Made by a program: the position numbers and the translations under genes | DNA from: Thermoleophilia bacterium | GTDB lineage: Bacteria; Actinomycetota; Thermoleophilia; Gaiellales; Gaiellaceae | Length of the DNA stretch: 52,058 bases | Assembly (NCBI GenBank): GCA_017882615.1 | Contig: JADGPD010000008.1 | Location: 1-52,058, forward strand | Direction of reading: 5' to 3' | Notes under the pieces: generated by a model | Seen by the model: only the letters and a program-made list of their open reading frames with translations | What the model was told of the DNA's origin: nothing | Databases searched by the model: none | Shown here: positions 37,354 through 45,401 of the stretch, piece after piece | How positions within the stretch are numbered: the first letter of the stretch is position 1 | Layout of the letters: each line of letters begins with the position of its first letter

Positions 37354-38241
37354 ATGCGGAAGAGACACTTTCTACAGGGGCTCTCGCTGGCGATCGTCGC
37401 CTCGGCGCTCGTCGTGCCGCTCGCCTCGGGCGGTAGCAGGGCCGTGCCGCGGATCGTCTTCCCGGTCGTCGGGCCCGTCGCCTACACGAACGACTTCGGA
37501 GACGCGCGCGGGCGCCTGTCCCATCAGGGCAACGACATCCTCGCGGCGAAGAAGTCGCTCGCAGTGGCCGCGGAAGACGGCAAGGTCACGTTCTGGACCG
37601 GCTCGGCGAGCGCCGGCTGCATGCTCTACCTGTACGGGCGCAGCGGAACAATGTACGAGTACATCCACCTGAACAACGACCGCACGATGGGAAACGACAA
37701 CAAGGGCAAGTGCGTCGCAGGCGGGTCGTATGCCGCGGGGCTCAAGAACGGCGCTCGCGTCGCGGCCGGGCAACCGATCGGCTTCGTGGGTGACTCGGGC
37801 GACGCCAACGGGATCGCCTCCCATCTCCACTTCGAGGTACACCCCCGTGGCGGTCATGCCGTCAGTCCCTACAGCTATCTCAAGCGGGCTCGGGTGCTTC
37901 TCTTCGCGGCCAAGCAGGGCGCGCAGGTATCGCTGACGCTGAAGGGGAAGCTGATCGCAATCGACTCCACGGTCGGGACTCTGAGCATGCAGGTGAGCGG
38001 CCTGACCAGCTCGACCGGGCTCAACCTCAAGAAGCTCTCGCGCACGGTCACTCTCGAGCTTTCGCCCGACACGACAGCGGTCTACGACTATGGCGCCGAC
38101 CTCTCCTTCGACAAGCTCGGCGACCTCGCCCCCGGCTCGTCGATCGTGGTCGAGACGGCAGCCTCCCCGGCGACGCTCGCGACCGAGTCGGGCTCGGCGC
38201 TTTCGCTCGTAACCTCGGCGGTTACGATCATGACCGACTAG
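37354..38241 (+). CDS. Secreted M23-family (LytM-like) peptidase
   Basis: 295 residues from an ATG at 37354, followed by a signal peptide (RHFLQGLSLAIVASALVVPL). Zinc ligands: His and Asp of SHQGNDILAA (~57/61) and His of ASHLHFEVHPRG (~157/159). VVGPVAYTNDFGDARG and VAAGQPIGFVGDSGDANG are typical M23 blocks. A C-terminal beta domain of about 110 residues (LTLKGKLIAIDSTVGTLSMQ) is of unknown type. Likely cuts or remodels peptidoglycan outside the membrane. It is divergent from ilvA. Confidence 0.9.
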   Translation: MRKRHFLQGLSLAIVASALVVPLASGGSRAVPRIVFPVVGPVAYTNDFGDARGRLSHQGNDILAAKKSLAVAAEDGKVTFWTGSASAGCMLYLYGRSGTMYEYIHLNNDRTMGNDNKGKCVAGGSYAAGLKNGARVAAGQPIGFVGDSGDANGIASHLHFEVHPRGGHAVSPYSYLKRARVLLFAAKQGAQVSLTLKGKLIAIDSTVGTLSMQVSGLTSSTGLNLKKLSRTVTLELSPDTTAVYDYGADLSFDKLGDLAPGSSIVVETAASPATLATESGSALSLVTSAVTIMTD

Positions 38242-38273
38242 GCGAAGCGGCGGCTCGGAAAGGAACGCGAGAA

Positions 38274-38693
38274 ATGAAGGAAGAGGAGGCGCGCCGCAAG
38301 GCTCTGGCGCTCGTCGAGCGATCCGGAATCGCCATGGTGGGATCGAACTGCGGCGACGGCCATCCCTGGATCAAGGCGATGCTGAAGATGGAGACCGATG
38401 ACCTGAAGACGGTCTGGTTCAGCACCAACACCTCCTCCAGGCGAGTGGCTCAATTCCGGGAGGATCCTCGCGCCTGCGTCTACTTCGTCGATTTCTCCGA
38501 TTGGATGGGCCTGATGCTGGTCGGGCAGGTCGAGATTCTGAGCGACCCGGAGTCGAGGCGGAGAATCTGGCGCGACGGGTACGAGACGTACTACCCGCTC
38601 GGCGTCAACGACCCCGATTACACGGTGCTGCGTTTCAGCGCCGCGAGCGCGAACTACTACCACCAGATCGACAACCTCACGTTCGAGCCCTAG
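38274..38693 (+). CDS. Pyridoxamine 5'-phosphate oxidase-fold flavoprotein
   Basis: 139 residues of the split-barrel FMN fold, related to general stress protein 26: RKALALVERSGIAMVGSNCG, KTVWFSTNTSSRRVAQFRED and ACVYFVDFSDWMGLMLVGQV. Ribosome-binding site GAAAGGAACGCGAGAA. Substrate unknown; likely an FMN- or F420-dependent reductase. A 32-bp gap separates it from the M23 gene. Confidence 0.85.
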   Translation: MKEEEARRKALALVERSGIAMVGSNCGDGHPWIKAMLKMETDDLKTVWFSTNTSSRRVAQFREDPRACVYFVDFSDWMGLMLVGQVEILSDPESRRRIWRDGYETYYPLGVNDPDYTVLRFSAASANYYHQIDNLTFEP

Positions 38694-38745
38694 AGTCGCC
38701 GGGCGCGCCGCGCGGCGATGTGCCGCGACAAGCTTTTTAGGCAGC

Positions 38746-39138
38746 CTAGTTGATCTGCTTGCGCAGGAACTCGACGATCGCCCCGGTCGTGGCGCCCGGA
38801 GTGAAGACCTCGGCGACGCCGCCCTTCTTGAGCGCTTTCGCCTCGTCGTCGGGGATGGTTCCACCGACCAGCACGAGCACGTCGTCGGCGCCTTGACCGT
38901 GCAGTCCCTCGACCACTCGCGGCACCAGCGTCATATGCGCACCCGAGAGGATCGAGAGCCCCACCGCATCGGCATCCTCCTGAATCGCCGTCTCGACGAT
39001 CTGGTCGGGCGTCTGGTGCAGCCCGGTGTAGATGACTTCCATGCCGGCATCGCGCAGGGCGCGCGCAACCACCTTGGCCCCGCGGTCGTGGCCGTCCAGT
39101 CCGGGCTTGGCAATGACTATGCGGATCGGATCGGGCAC
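38746..39138 (-). CDS. Cobalamin-binding subunit of a methylmalonyl-CoA mutase-type enzyme
   Basis: 130 residues. [20 protein letters not shown] contains the DxHxxG cobalamin-binding motif (Asp-Gly-His-Asp-Arg-Gly); [19 protein letters not shown] and [17 protein letters not shown] are the following B12-domain blocks. Matches the separate small subunit of mutases with split subunits. GTG start. The catalytic subunit is not in the window. The neighbouring adenosyltransferase would supply the adenosyl-B12 cofactor. Confidence 0.93.
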   Translation of the reverse strand: MPDPIRIVIAKPGLDGHDRGAKVVARALRDAGMEVIYTGLHQTPDQIVETAIQEDADAVGLSILSGAHMTLVPRVVEGLHGQGADDVLVLVGGTIPDDEAKALKKGGVAEVFTPGATTGAIVEFLRKQIN

Positions 39139-39163
39139 GGCCGCAGTATAGGATCCCGCGCCG

Positions 39164-39748
39164 CTACTCGGAGGCGCCCGGCCGCCAGAGCCGCTCTCCC
39201 GCGTCGGCGGAAGCGACGCGGGCGAAGATGAAGAGGAGATCCGAGAGCCGGTTCAGGTAGACCGCGACGAGAGGATTCTGTGGGCGCTCATGCGCTGCGG
39301 CGAGCACGTCCCGTTCGGCGCGGCGGCAGGTTGCTCGGGCGAGATGCAGGCGCGCTCCGGCCTCGCCGCCGCCGGCCAGGACGAAGCTGCGCAGCGGCTC
39401 GAGCTCGGCGTTCAGCTCGTCGCAGAGTCGCTCGAGTGACTCGACACGCTCCTGACCGATGCGCAGCCGCTCGCGCGCACCTGTGGCCGGCGGGACGCTG
39501 AGGTCGGCACCCAGATCGAACAGCTCGTTCTGAATTCGCTCCAGCGGCAAACGCAGTCGCTCGGGTGGAGCGGCGGCCAGCGCCAGGCCGATTACGGCGC
39601 CCAGCTCGTCGAGCGATCCGATCGCCTGAATAAGAGGATCGGTCTTCGGCGTTCGCGTCCCGTCGCCGAGGCTGGTCTCGCCGCCGTCGCCCGCGCGCGT
39701 GTAGATGCGCGTGAGGCGAACCGGCTCATCCCGTTTGGACTCCGTCAT
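39164..39748 (-). CDS. Cob(I)alamin adenosyltransferase, PduO type
   Basis: 194 residues. The ATP-binding start is [20 protein letters not shown], followed by [33 protein letters not shown] and [18 protein letters not shown], all diagnostic for PduO/MMAB adenosyltransferases. Converts cob(I)alamin and ATP to adenosylcobalamin. It lies 25 bp upstream of the B12-binding subunit, probably co-transcribed. A strong ribosome-binding site (AAGGGAGAA) precedes the ATG. Confidence 0.95.
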   Translation of the reverse strand: MTESKRDEPVRLTRIYTRAGDGGETSLGDGTRTPKTDPLIQAIGSLDELGAVIGLALAAAPPERLRLPLERIQNELFDLGADLSVPPATGARERLRIGQERVESLERLCDELNAELEPLRSFVLAGGGEAGARLHLARATCRRAERDVLAAAHERPQNPLVAVYLNRLSDLLFIFARVASADAGERLWRPGASE

Positions 39749-39910
39749 TTCTCCCTTTTCCTTCGACGCGACGATCGCCTATTCTCATCATCTACCTGTT
39801 TCGGTTCTATCTTTACCGACAACGAGCGATAGATACTCAGGCTTCAGGGCACACGCGCCGATACAGGCACCAAGCACGAACGGCCGTGACAAGGAGAAGA
39901 CGATCAATCC

Positions 39911-40978
39911 ATGAGCGATCAAGGCGGAGAAGGACAGGTTCCCGAGCCCCCCGGGCTCGAAGGTAGAGGCGAGATGCCGCCGCGCCCAACGGTGCGCGAG
40001 AGCTTCCGCCGCGGCCTCTTCGTTCGCCTGCCGACCGAAGACGATGCCGAAGGGGTCGCCGGATCCGAGCAGGGCCAGGGCATTGCCGACCAGTACCCCG
40101 AGCAGGTCGCCGATCCGTACCCGGGTTGGCGCCAGGCGGCCGACGGCAGCTGGGAAGCCGTGAGCCCGGAGGCCATCGCCTATGTCGAAAGCACCGAGCC
40201 GGCCGCTCCCGAGCCCGCCTATCCCGAGATCGACCAGAGCGCGAACTTCGCCTCGGTCGCCGGTGGAGAGCCGTTCAGCCACGACGAGGCCGCCGCCGAC
40301 GCTCCGGCCTGGACGTTCGCTCCCGAGCAGGATTTCTCTCAAGTCGCCGAAGGAGCGGTCGTCCCTGTGACGCCGCAGCAACCCGAGATCGTGACCGGAG
40401 TAATGCCGGAAGCCCCGCCAGAACCTGTTGCGGAAGTTGCGCCCGAGCCCGCGCTCGACGCGGTGCCCGAGGAAGTGGCCGAGGTCGCGCCTGAGCCGGC
40501 CGAACTCGAGCCCGAGCCGGTGGCTGAGATTGCGCCGGTCGCCGAGCCCGTGCCAGTGGCTGGGATTGCGCCGGTCGCCGAGCCCGTGCCCGAAGCGGCG
40601 GTCGAGCCCGTGACGGAAACCCCGCCCGAGGCGACGGACGAAGCGGCACCGGCCGCGGAGGATTCTGTCGCCGGAACCGGTCTCTACATCCCGAGCGACG
40701 TCGAGCTGCTCGAGGGCGACATGCCCCTCTACGGTGAGAAGGAAAACGTGCCGCCGCGCTTCGCGGGCTCCGGACTCGGAGAGCCTTTCTTCATCGAGTT
40801 CGCCGACTTGGCGCGAACGCTGACCGGCCTGCGCCGCCTGCTCCCGAAGGGAACGCGGCTCACGTACAACTACGACTACGAGCGGGCCTGGGTCAGGACC
40901 TCCGCCGAGATCGATCTTCCCTCCTTCGCCGAGCGCATCGAGGCGCCCGCGGCAGAGGGCGAAACAACGTCGTCCTGA
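39911..40978 (+). CDS. Pro/Glu-rich protein with a C-terminal folded domain, unknown function
   Basis: 355 residues, very acidic. The region YPGWRQAADGSWEAVSPEAI (~75) recalls the DUF2510 W-x-W type. Residues ~95-260 are low-complexity (P, E, V, A), with repeats of the APVAEPVPxAxI type, encoded by a DNA tandem repeat. A conserved-looking C terminus (FFIEFADLARTLTGLRRLLP, GTRLTYNYDYERAWVRTSAE) is the only likely domain. No membrane segment. It may be an extended cytoplasmic or spacer protein. Its stop is about 20 bp from the trp promoter. Confidence 0.6.
   Translation: MSDQGGEGQVPEPPGLEGRGEMPPRPTVRESFRRGLFVRLPTEDDAEGVAGSEQGQGIADQYPEQVADPYPGWRQAADGSWEAVSPEAIAYVESTEPAAPEPAYPEIDQSANFASVAGGEPFSHDEAAADAPAWTFAPEQDFSQVAEGAVVPVTPQQPEIVTGVMPEAPPEPVAEVAPEPALDAVPEEVAEVAPEPAELEPEPVAEIAPVAEPVPVAGIAPVAEPVPEAAVEPVTETPPEATDEAAPAAEDSVAGTGLYIPSDVELLEGDMPLYGEKENVPPRFAGSGLGEPFFIEFADLARTLTGLRRLLPKGTRLTYNYDYERAWVRTSAEIDLPSFAERIEAPAAEGETTSS
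40520..40590 (+). repeat. 36-bp period in-frame tandem repeat
   Basis: Two 35-bp units (40520-40554, 40556-40590) differ at a single position and encode the 12-residue repeat (VA-I-APVAEPVP). It expands the low-complexity section of the Pro/Glu-rich protein. Confidence 0.8.
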
Positions 40979-40998
40979 CGTTCTCGGCAGATTCTTAT

Positions 40999-41028
40999 TT
41001 GACGCAGGGACCTGTCTGGCCGTACTCT
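40999..41028 (+). promoter_or_regulatory. Promoter of the trp operon
   Basis: TTGACG (40999-41004), an 18-nt spacer and TACTCT (41023-41028), 7 nt before the leader-peptide ATG at 41036. The message would start near that ATG, so the leader peptide may be translated leaderless. Confidence 0.55.
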
Positions 41029-41035
41029 CAAGGGG

Positions 41036-41113
41036 ATGACTAACTCGACCCCGCGGATGACTTGGGTGTGGCTCTGGCGCAGCGAGCGGGGCGGGAGCGT
41101 CGCCTGGACCTGA
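41036..41113 (+). CDS. trp operon leader peptide (attenuation)
   Basis: A 25-residue frame with ATG at 41036 and TGA at 41111, too short for ordinary ORF lists. It contains a Trp cluster TWVWLWR (codons at 41063, 41069 and 41075) and a fourth Trp codon (41105) right before the stop. Trp is about 1% of normal proteins, so three of six consecutive codons is striking. It lies between the promoter and an intrinsic terminator, upstream of trpE. Ribosome stalling at the Trp codons when Trp is scarce is the expected sensing step. Confidence 0.85.
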   Translation: MTNSTPRMTWVWLWRSERGGSVAWT

Positions 41114-41139
41114 TCTAGGCGCAAAGCCCGTTTCGCTCG

Positions 41140-41165
41140 AGACCTTCCTCCGGGAGGTCTTTTTT
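41140..41165 (+). terminator. Attenuator terminator of the trp operon
   Basis: Stem AGACCTTCC / GGGAGGTCT (one T-G pair) with a 3-nt loop, followed directly by six T. It lies between the leader-peptide stop and trpE. CGCTC at 41134 can pair with 41083-41088 or with 41095-41099 (GAGCG), which offers competing structures upstream of the terminator; the antiterminator itself is not proven. Confidence 0.8.
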
Positions 41166-41193
41166 GTGCCCTTTTCTCAACTCGACGAAAGCC

Positions 41194-42441
41194 ATGACAC
41201 AGACAAAGAAGATTCCAAGATCAATCGCCTCTGACCTCCTTACGCCGCTCGGCGCCTACCTGCGCCTGCGCGGAGAGGGCAGCGCGTCGTTCTTGCTCGA
41301 GTCGGTGGAGCACGGCCGGCTGGGACGCTATTCGCTGGTCGGCTACGGCTCGCACATCGTCGACTTCGACGAGGCCGAGCGCCTCGGCGAGCCGGTCGTC
41401 GGCTATCTCTCCTACGACTACGTCGCGCGGCTGGAGCCGACGGTCTCCCTGCCCGACCCGGGCCCCGGCGACCCCGAGAGCCAGTTCGTCGTTCCGGAGA
41501 CGCTCGTTCGCTTCGATCATGCCCGCGGCGTCGCCGAGATCGTCTACGGAGACGCCGACGAGACGATCGCTCGCTTGACGGGGCCAAGGCCGGCGATGCC
41601 GAACGGTCGCGGCAAACGGGGCCCACTGCGCCGCTACCCCGACCAGGCGACCTACGAGAGCTGGGTGCGACGCTCGAAGGAGTACATCAAGGCCGGCGAC
41701 GCCTTCCAGATCGTCGTCTCGCAGCGCGCCGAGCGACCCACCTCCGCCAGCGCGCTAGACCTCTACCGGGCGCTCAGGCGGATCAATCCGTCCGAGTACC
41801 TCTTCCTGCTCGAGCTTCCTAACGACCTGGCGCTGGTCGGCTCTTCGCCCGAGACGGTCGTCAAGTGCGAGGGGATCCGCGCCAGCCTCAACCCGATCGC
41901 CGGCTCGATCAAGCCGGGCGAAGGAGACGAGCAGGCGCTGCTCGCTTCCGAGAAGGATCGCGCCGAGCACGTCATGCTCGTCGATCTCGGACGTAACGAC
42001 CTATCGCGCGTCTGTTTGCCCGGGAGCGTTCGGGTCGAGCGCTTCATGCGGCCGGAGCGCTTCTCGCACATTACGCACCTGATCTCCGAGGTGGTCGGCG
42101 AGCTCCAGCCCGGCACGACGCCCTTCGATCTGCTGCGCGCCTGCTTTCCTGCCGGCACCGTATCGGGCGCGCCCAAGGTTCGAGCGATGCAGATCATCTC
42201 CGAGCTGGAGCGCTACCGGCGCGGCGTCTACGCCGGCGCAGTCGGATACTTCGACCCACAGACGTCGTCCTTCGACACCTGCATCGCCATCCGCTCGCTC
42301 GTGCTCTCCGGCGGCGTCGCCCACCTGCAGGCCGGCGCCGGGCTGGTGGCCGACTCCGACCCGACGTCCGAGCACGAGGAGTGCCTGAACAAGCTGGCGG
42401 CCGTCGAGGCCGCGATCGAGCTGGCGGAGGCCGAGCAATGA
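41194..42441 (+). CDS. trpE: Anthranilate synthase component I
   Basis: 415 residues from ATG 41194; a TTG at 41164 inside the terminator T-run would add 10 residues and is unlikely. The enzyme makes anthranilate from chorismate and ammonia supplied by TrpG. The feedback site LLES is in FLLESVEHGRLGRYSLVG. Chorismate-site blocks: ALVGSSPETVVKCEG, LVDLGRNDLSRVCLPGS, HITHLISEVVGEL, CFPAGTVSGAPKVRAMQIIS and YAGAVGYF. Shorter than E. coli TrpE (520) because the N-terminal part between the LLES segment and the core is compact. First structural gene after the attenuator. Confidence 0.95.
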   Translation: MTQTKKIPRSIASDLLTPLGAYLRLRGEGSASFLLESVEHGRLGRYSLVGYGSHIVDFDEAERLGEPVVGYLSYDYVARLEPTVSLPDPGPGDPESQFVVPETLVRFDHARGVAEIVYGDADETIARLTGPRPAMPNGRGKRGPLRRYPDQATYESWVRRSKEYIKAGDAFQIVVSQRAERPTSASALDLYRALRRINPSEYLFLLELPNDLALVGSSPETVVKCEGIRASLNPIAGSIKPGEGDEQALLASEKDRAEHVMLVDLGRNDLSRVCLPGSVRVERFMRPERFSHITHLISEVVGELQPGTTPFDLLRACFPAGTVSGAPKVRAMQIISELERYRRGVYAGAVGYFDPQTSSFDTCIAIRSLVLSGGVAHLQAGAGLVADSDPTSEHEECLNKLAAVEAAIELAEAEQ

Positions 42442-42998
42442 TCCTGTTGATCGACAACTACGACTCTTTCACCTACAACCTCGCGCATCTCTTCGGCGAG
42501 CTCGGGGCCGAGGTCGTCGTACGGCGCAACGACGCAATCACTCCCGAGCAGGCTGAAGAGCTCGCGCCCTCTCACCTCGTCATCTCCCCCGGTCCCGGCG
42601 TGCCGGCCAGCGCCGGCGTCTCGATCGAGCTGATCAAACGGCTGGGCCCGCGCGTGCCCACGCTGGGCGTCTGCCTGGGTCACCAGGCGATCGTGGAAGC
42701 CTTCGGCGGCACCGTCGGCGCCGCCAAGACACTCGTCCACGGCAAATCGAGCGCCGTGCATCACGACCGGCGCGGCATCTTCAGCGGCTTGCCGCAGGAC
42801 TTCGAGGCCGGGCGCTACCACTCGCTCGCCGCCCACAAGCTGCCGGATTGCTTCGAGCTCTCGGCCTCGGGCGGCGACGAGGTAATGGCCGTGCGGCACA
42901 AGCAGTTCCCAATCGACGGCGTTCAGTTTCACCCCGAGTCGGTCCTGACACCCGCCGGTCCCGAGCTGGCGAAGAACTTTCTGGAGGGAAGACGATGA
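42438..42998 (+). CDS. trpG: Anthranilate synthase glutamine amidotransferase component II
   Basis: 186 residues from an ATG overlapping the trpE stop (ATGA). Class I amidotransferase: MILLIDNYDSFTYNLAHLFG start, nucleophile Cys in TLGVCLGHQAIVEAFGG (~79), His-Glu of the triad in VQFHPESVLTP (~165), oxyanion loop SPGPGVPASAG. Supplies ammonia to TrpE. No fusion partner. Confidence 0.96.
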   Translation: MILLIDNYDSFTYNLAHLFGELGAEVVVRRNDAITPEQAEELAPSHLVISPGPGVPASAGVSIELIKRLGPRVPTLGVCLGHQAIVEAFGGTVGAAKTLVHGKSSAVHHDRRGIFSGLPQDFEAGRYHSLAAHKLPDCFELSASGGDEVMAVRHKQFPIDGVQFHPESVLTPAGPELAKNFLEGRR

Positions 42999-44026
42999 CC
43001 ATCCAAGAAGCGATCGCAAAAGCGCTAGAGAGAAGCGACTTCACGCGCCCGGAGGCGCGCGAGGTCATGAACGAGATCATGTCCGGCCGGGCCACCGAGG
43101 CGCAGATCGCCGGCTTTCTCGTCGCGCTCAGGGCCAAGGGAGAGACCTCCGAAGAGATCGCCGGCTGCGCCGAGGCCATGCGCTCTCACGTGGTGACGGT
43201 GGAGCCCAAGCGAACCGATCTCGTCGACGTGGTCGGAACGGGCGGCGACGGGCAGTGCACGATCAACATCTCGACCGCGGCCGCGCTGGTGGCCGCGGCG
43301 GCCGGTGCGGGCGTGGCCAAGCACGGCAACCGCGCCGCTTCGTCGGCCTGCGGCTCGGCCGACGTGCTCGAGGCGCTGGGCTTCAACCTCGACCTCACGC
43401 CCGAGCGAATCGCCCGCTCGATCGACGAGCTGGGCTTCGGTTTCATGTTCGCGCAGGCACACCACCCGGCGATGAGATACGCCGGAGGAGTGCGCAGAGA
43501 ACTGGCCACGCGCACGATCTTCAACATCCTCGGCCCGCTCACCAATCCGGCCGGCGCCCGCTGCCAGATGATCGGCGTGTACTCGAAAGAGCTGGTGCGG
43601 CCGATCGCCGAGGCGCTGGTGCAGCTGGGGAGCGAGCGAGCCTTCGTCGTTCACGGCGCCGGTGGGCTGGACGAGCTCTCGCCGATCGGCCCCAACAACG
43701 TCTGCGAGGTCAGGCACGGCGAGGTGATCGAACGAATCATCGATCCGCTCGACCTCGGTGTGCCGCGCTGCGGGTTGGAGGAGCTACGCGGAGGCGACTC
43801 GGTGGCCAACGCCGCCGCCATCCGCGAAGTCTTCCAGGGCTCGAACGGAGGCCGCCGTAACGCCATCCTCCTGAACGCGGCAGGCGCGATCGCCGCAGCC
43901 GGGCTGGCCGAAGATCTCGCCGAAGGGCTGGCGATCGCCACCGAGACGGTTGCTTCGCGGAGGGCCGACGAACGGCTCGAGCAGCTGGTCGCTTTTTCGA
44001 ACGAAACGCTGGAAGTCGCGAACTAA
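42995..44026 (+). CDS. trpD: Anthranilate phosphoribosyltransferase
   Basis: 343 residues from an ATG with a strong ribosome-binding site (GGAGGGAAG) and 4-bp overlap with trpG. PRPP site VGTGGDGQCTINISTAAAL (~75-95), KHGNRAASSACGSADVLEAL (~108), FGFMFAQAHHPAMRYAGGVR (~150) and GPLTNPAGARCQMIGVYSK. The usual length and motifs of TrpD; transfers phosphoribose to anthranilate. Confidence 0.96.
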   Translation: MTIQEAIAKALERSDFTRPEAREVMNEIMSGRATEAQIAGFLVALRAKGETSEEIAGCAEAMRSHVVTVEPKRTDLVDVVGTGGDGQCTINISTAAALVAAAAGAGVAKHGNRAASSACGSADVLEALGFNLDLTPERIARSIDELGFGFMFAQAHHPAMRYAGGVRRELATRTIFNILGPLTNPAGARCQMIGVYSKELVRPIAEALVQLGSERAFVVHGAGGLDELSPIGPNNVCEVRHGEVIERIIDPLDLGVPRCGLEELRGGDSVANAAAIREVFQGSNGGRRNAILLNAAGAIAAAGLAEDLAEGLAIATETVASRRADERLEQLVAFSNETLEVAN

Positions 44027-44189
44027 TGGAACTCCTTTCAAAACGAAGCACTCCGCCGCCCGGCCGCGCTCGGCGGCGCGATGCCGCGTCCTCAGTCGCG
44101 CCCGTAGTGCCGCTACGAACGCTCCCTGCGTCTTTGCCTCGCACCACCGGTCATACCCAGTCGTCGGGTCTTCGCTCCGAAATGAGCTC

Positions 44190-45374
44190 ATGATGGGACG
44201 ATTCCGCGACGCCCTCGCTCGGCCCGGCCTGCAGGCGATCGCCGAGGTCAAGCGGCGCTCGCCTTCGGCCGGTGACCTGCGACCGGGCGCCGATCCGGCG
44301 GTTCTGGCGAGGAATTTCGCTCTGGCGGGCGCGGCGGCGATCTCGGTGCTGGTAGACGAGCGCTTCGCAGGCTCGATCGACGACCTGTACGCGGCTCGCT
44401 CGGCGACCGACGCGCCGCTGATCGGCAAGGGATTCTTCTCCGAAGAGGCCCAGATTCGAGAGCTGGCCGAGGCCGGCGCCGACGCCTTCCTGCTCATCCT
44501 GCGCGACCTCTCCGACGAGCAGGTGGTTCGATTACGCGCCTACGGCGCCGGGCTCGGTCTGGACGCGCTTGTCGAAGCGCACGACTCCGAGGAGCTGGCG
44601 CGCGGACTCGCTCTCGGTGCCGATCCAATCGGCGTCAACTGCCGCGATCTCTCCAGCTTCGCGATCGATCGCCGCAGGCAGCTCGAGCTCGTGGCGAGCA
44701 TCCCGCAGGATCGCGTGATCGTGGCCGAGAGCGGAATCTGGTCGCGCGCCCAGGGTGCGGCGGCCGAGCTGACCGGAGCGAGCGCCGTCCTGGTCGGCTC
44801 GGCGCTGATGCGCGCCCCCGAGCCGGCGACCAAGCTCCTGGAGCTGATCTCGCGACCGCTGGTCAAGATCTGCGGTCTCACCCGTCAGGAGGACGTGGAC
44901 GCCGTGGCGGAGGCCGGTGCCGATCTGGCCGGCTTCATACTGGCCGAGGAAAGCCCGAGACAGGCGCCCGGCCTGCTTGCCGTGCCCGAGACGATGCTCT
45001 CGGTCGCGGTGCTGGTTGGCGAGCGGCGCGACAGCGGCGCCGATCTCACTCAGCTCTACGCCCGCGAGAACGGGCACCGCGGCCGCGACGCCGTTCTCTA
45101 CCTGGGCGAGGAGCCGGTGGCCGAGGTGCTCGACCTACCCTGGGAGCGTCAGGACGACGGGCACCTGAACAGGGTCGCCACGGCCGCGCGAGAGAAGAGA
45201 GTGATGCTCGCCGGCGGGCTCGGCCCCGAGAACGTCGCGGCGGCGATCGAGCGAGTCCAGCCCTGGGCCGTGGACGCCTCCTCGGCACTCGAGACGGCGC
45301 CCGGAATCAAAGACCACGAACGCGTGCGCGAGTTCGTACGGGCGGCTCGACTCGTCGCTCACACGCGCGTGTAG
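44190..45374 (+). CDS. trpC: Indole-3-glycerol phosphate synthase / PRA isomerase fusion (TrpC-TrpF)
   Basis: 394 residues. The IGPS half (residues ~1-225) has AIAEVKRRSPSAGDLRPGAD (catalytic Lys), LVDERFAGSIDDL, LIGKGFFSEEAQI, IGVNCRDLSSFAID (with Asn) and VIVAESGIWSRAQGAA. The PRAI half starts at LVKICGLTRQEDVDAVAEAG (catalytic Cys) and ends WAVDASSALETAPGIKDHER (catalytic Asp). The IGPS N terminus is short: about 45 residues including helix alpha-0 are missing before GRFRDALARPGL. The 163 bp after trpD are filled by no recognisable IGPS sequence in any frame. Truncation or a nearby frameshift is possible. Confidence 0.9.
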   Translation: MMGRFRDALARPGLQAIAEVKRRSPSAGDLRPGADPAVLARNFALAGAAAISVLVDERFAGSIDDLYAARSATDAPLIGKGFFSEEAQIRELAEAGADAFLLILRDLSDEQVVRLRAYGAGLGLDALVEAHDSEELARGLALGADPIGVNCRDLSSFAIDRRRQLELVASIPQDRVIVAESGIWSRAQGAAAELTGASAVLVGSALMRAPEPATKLLELISRPLVKICGLTRQEDVDAVAEAGADLAGFILAEESPRQAPGLLAVPETMLSVAVLVGERRDSGADLTQLYARENGHRGRDAVLYLGEEPVAEVLDLPWERQDDGHLNRVATAAREKRVMLAGGLGPENVAAAIERVQPWAVDASSALETAPGIKDHERVREFVRAARLVAHTRV

Positions 45375-45401
45375 ATAGAACAAGAGAGAGGAGCTTTCGC
45401 T

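Noticed and set aside
35977-37368. 463-codon minus-strand frame from the M23 gene through ilvA
   Set aside because: Over ilvA it is a different frame from the real gene; the upstream part is the repeat/hairpin region translated (AAATDL repeated).
44026-44193. 55-codon frame beginning ATGGAACTC between trpD and trpC
   Set aside because: Composition (Ser/Pro/Arg/Thr) shows no domain and it ends inside the trpC start; kept only as a remark in the trpC finding.
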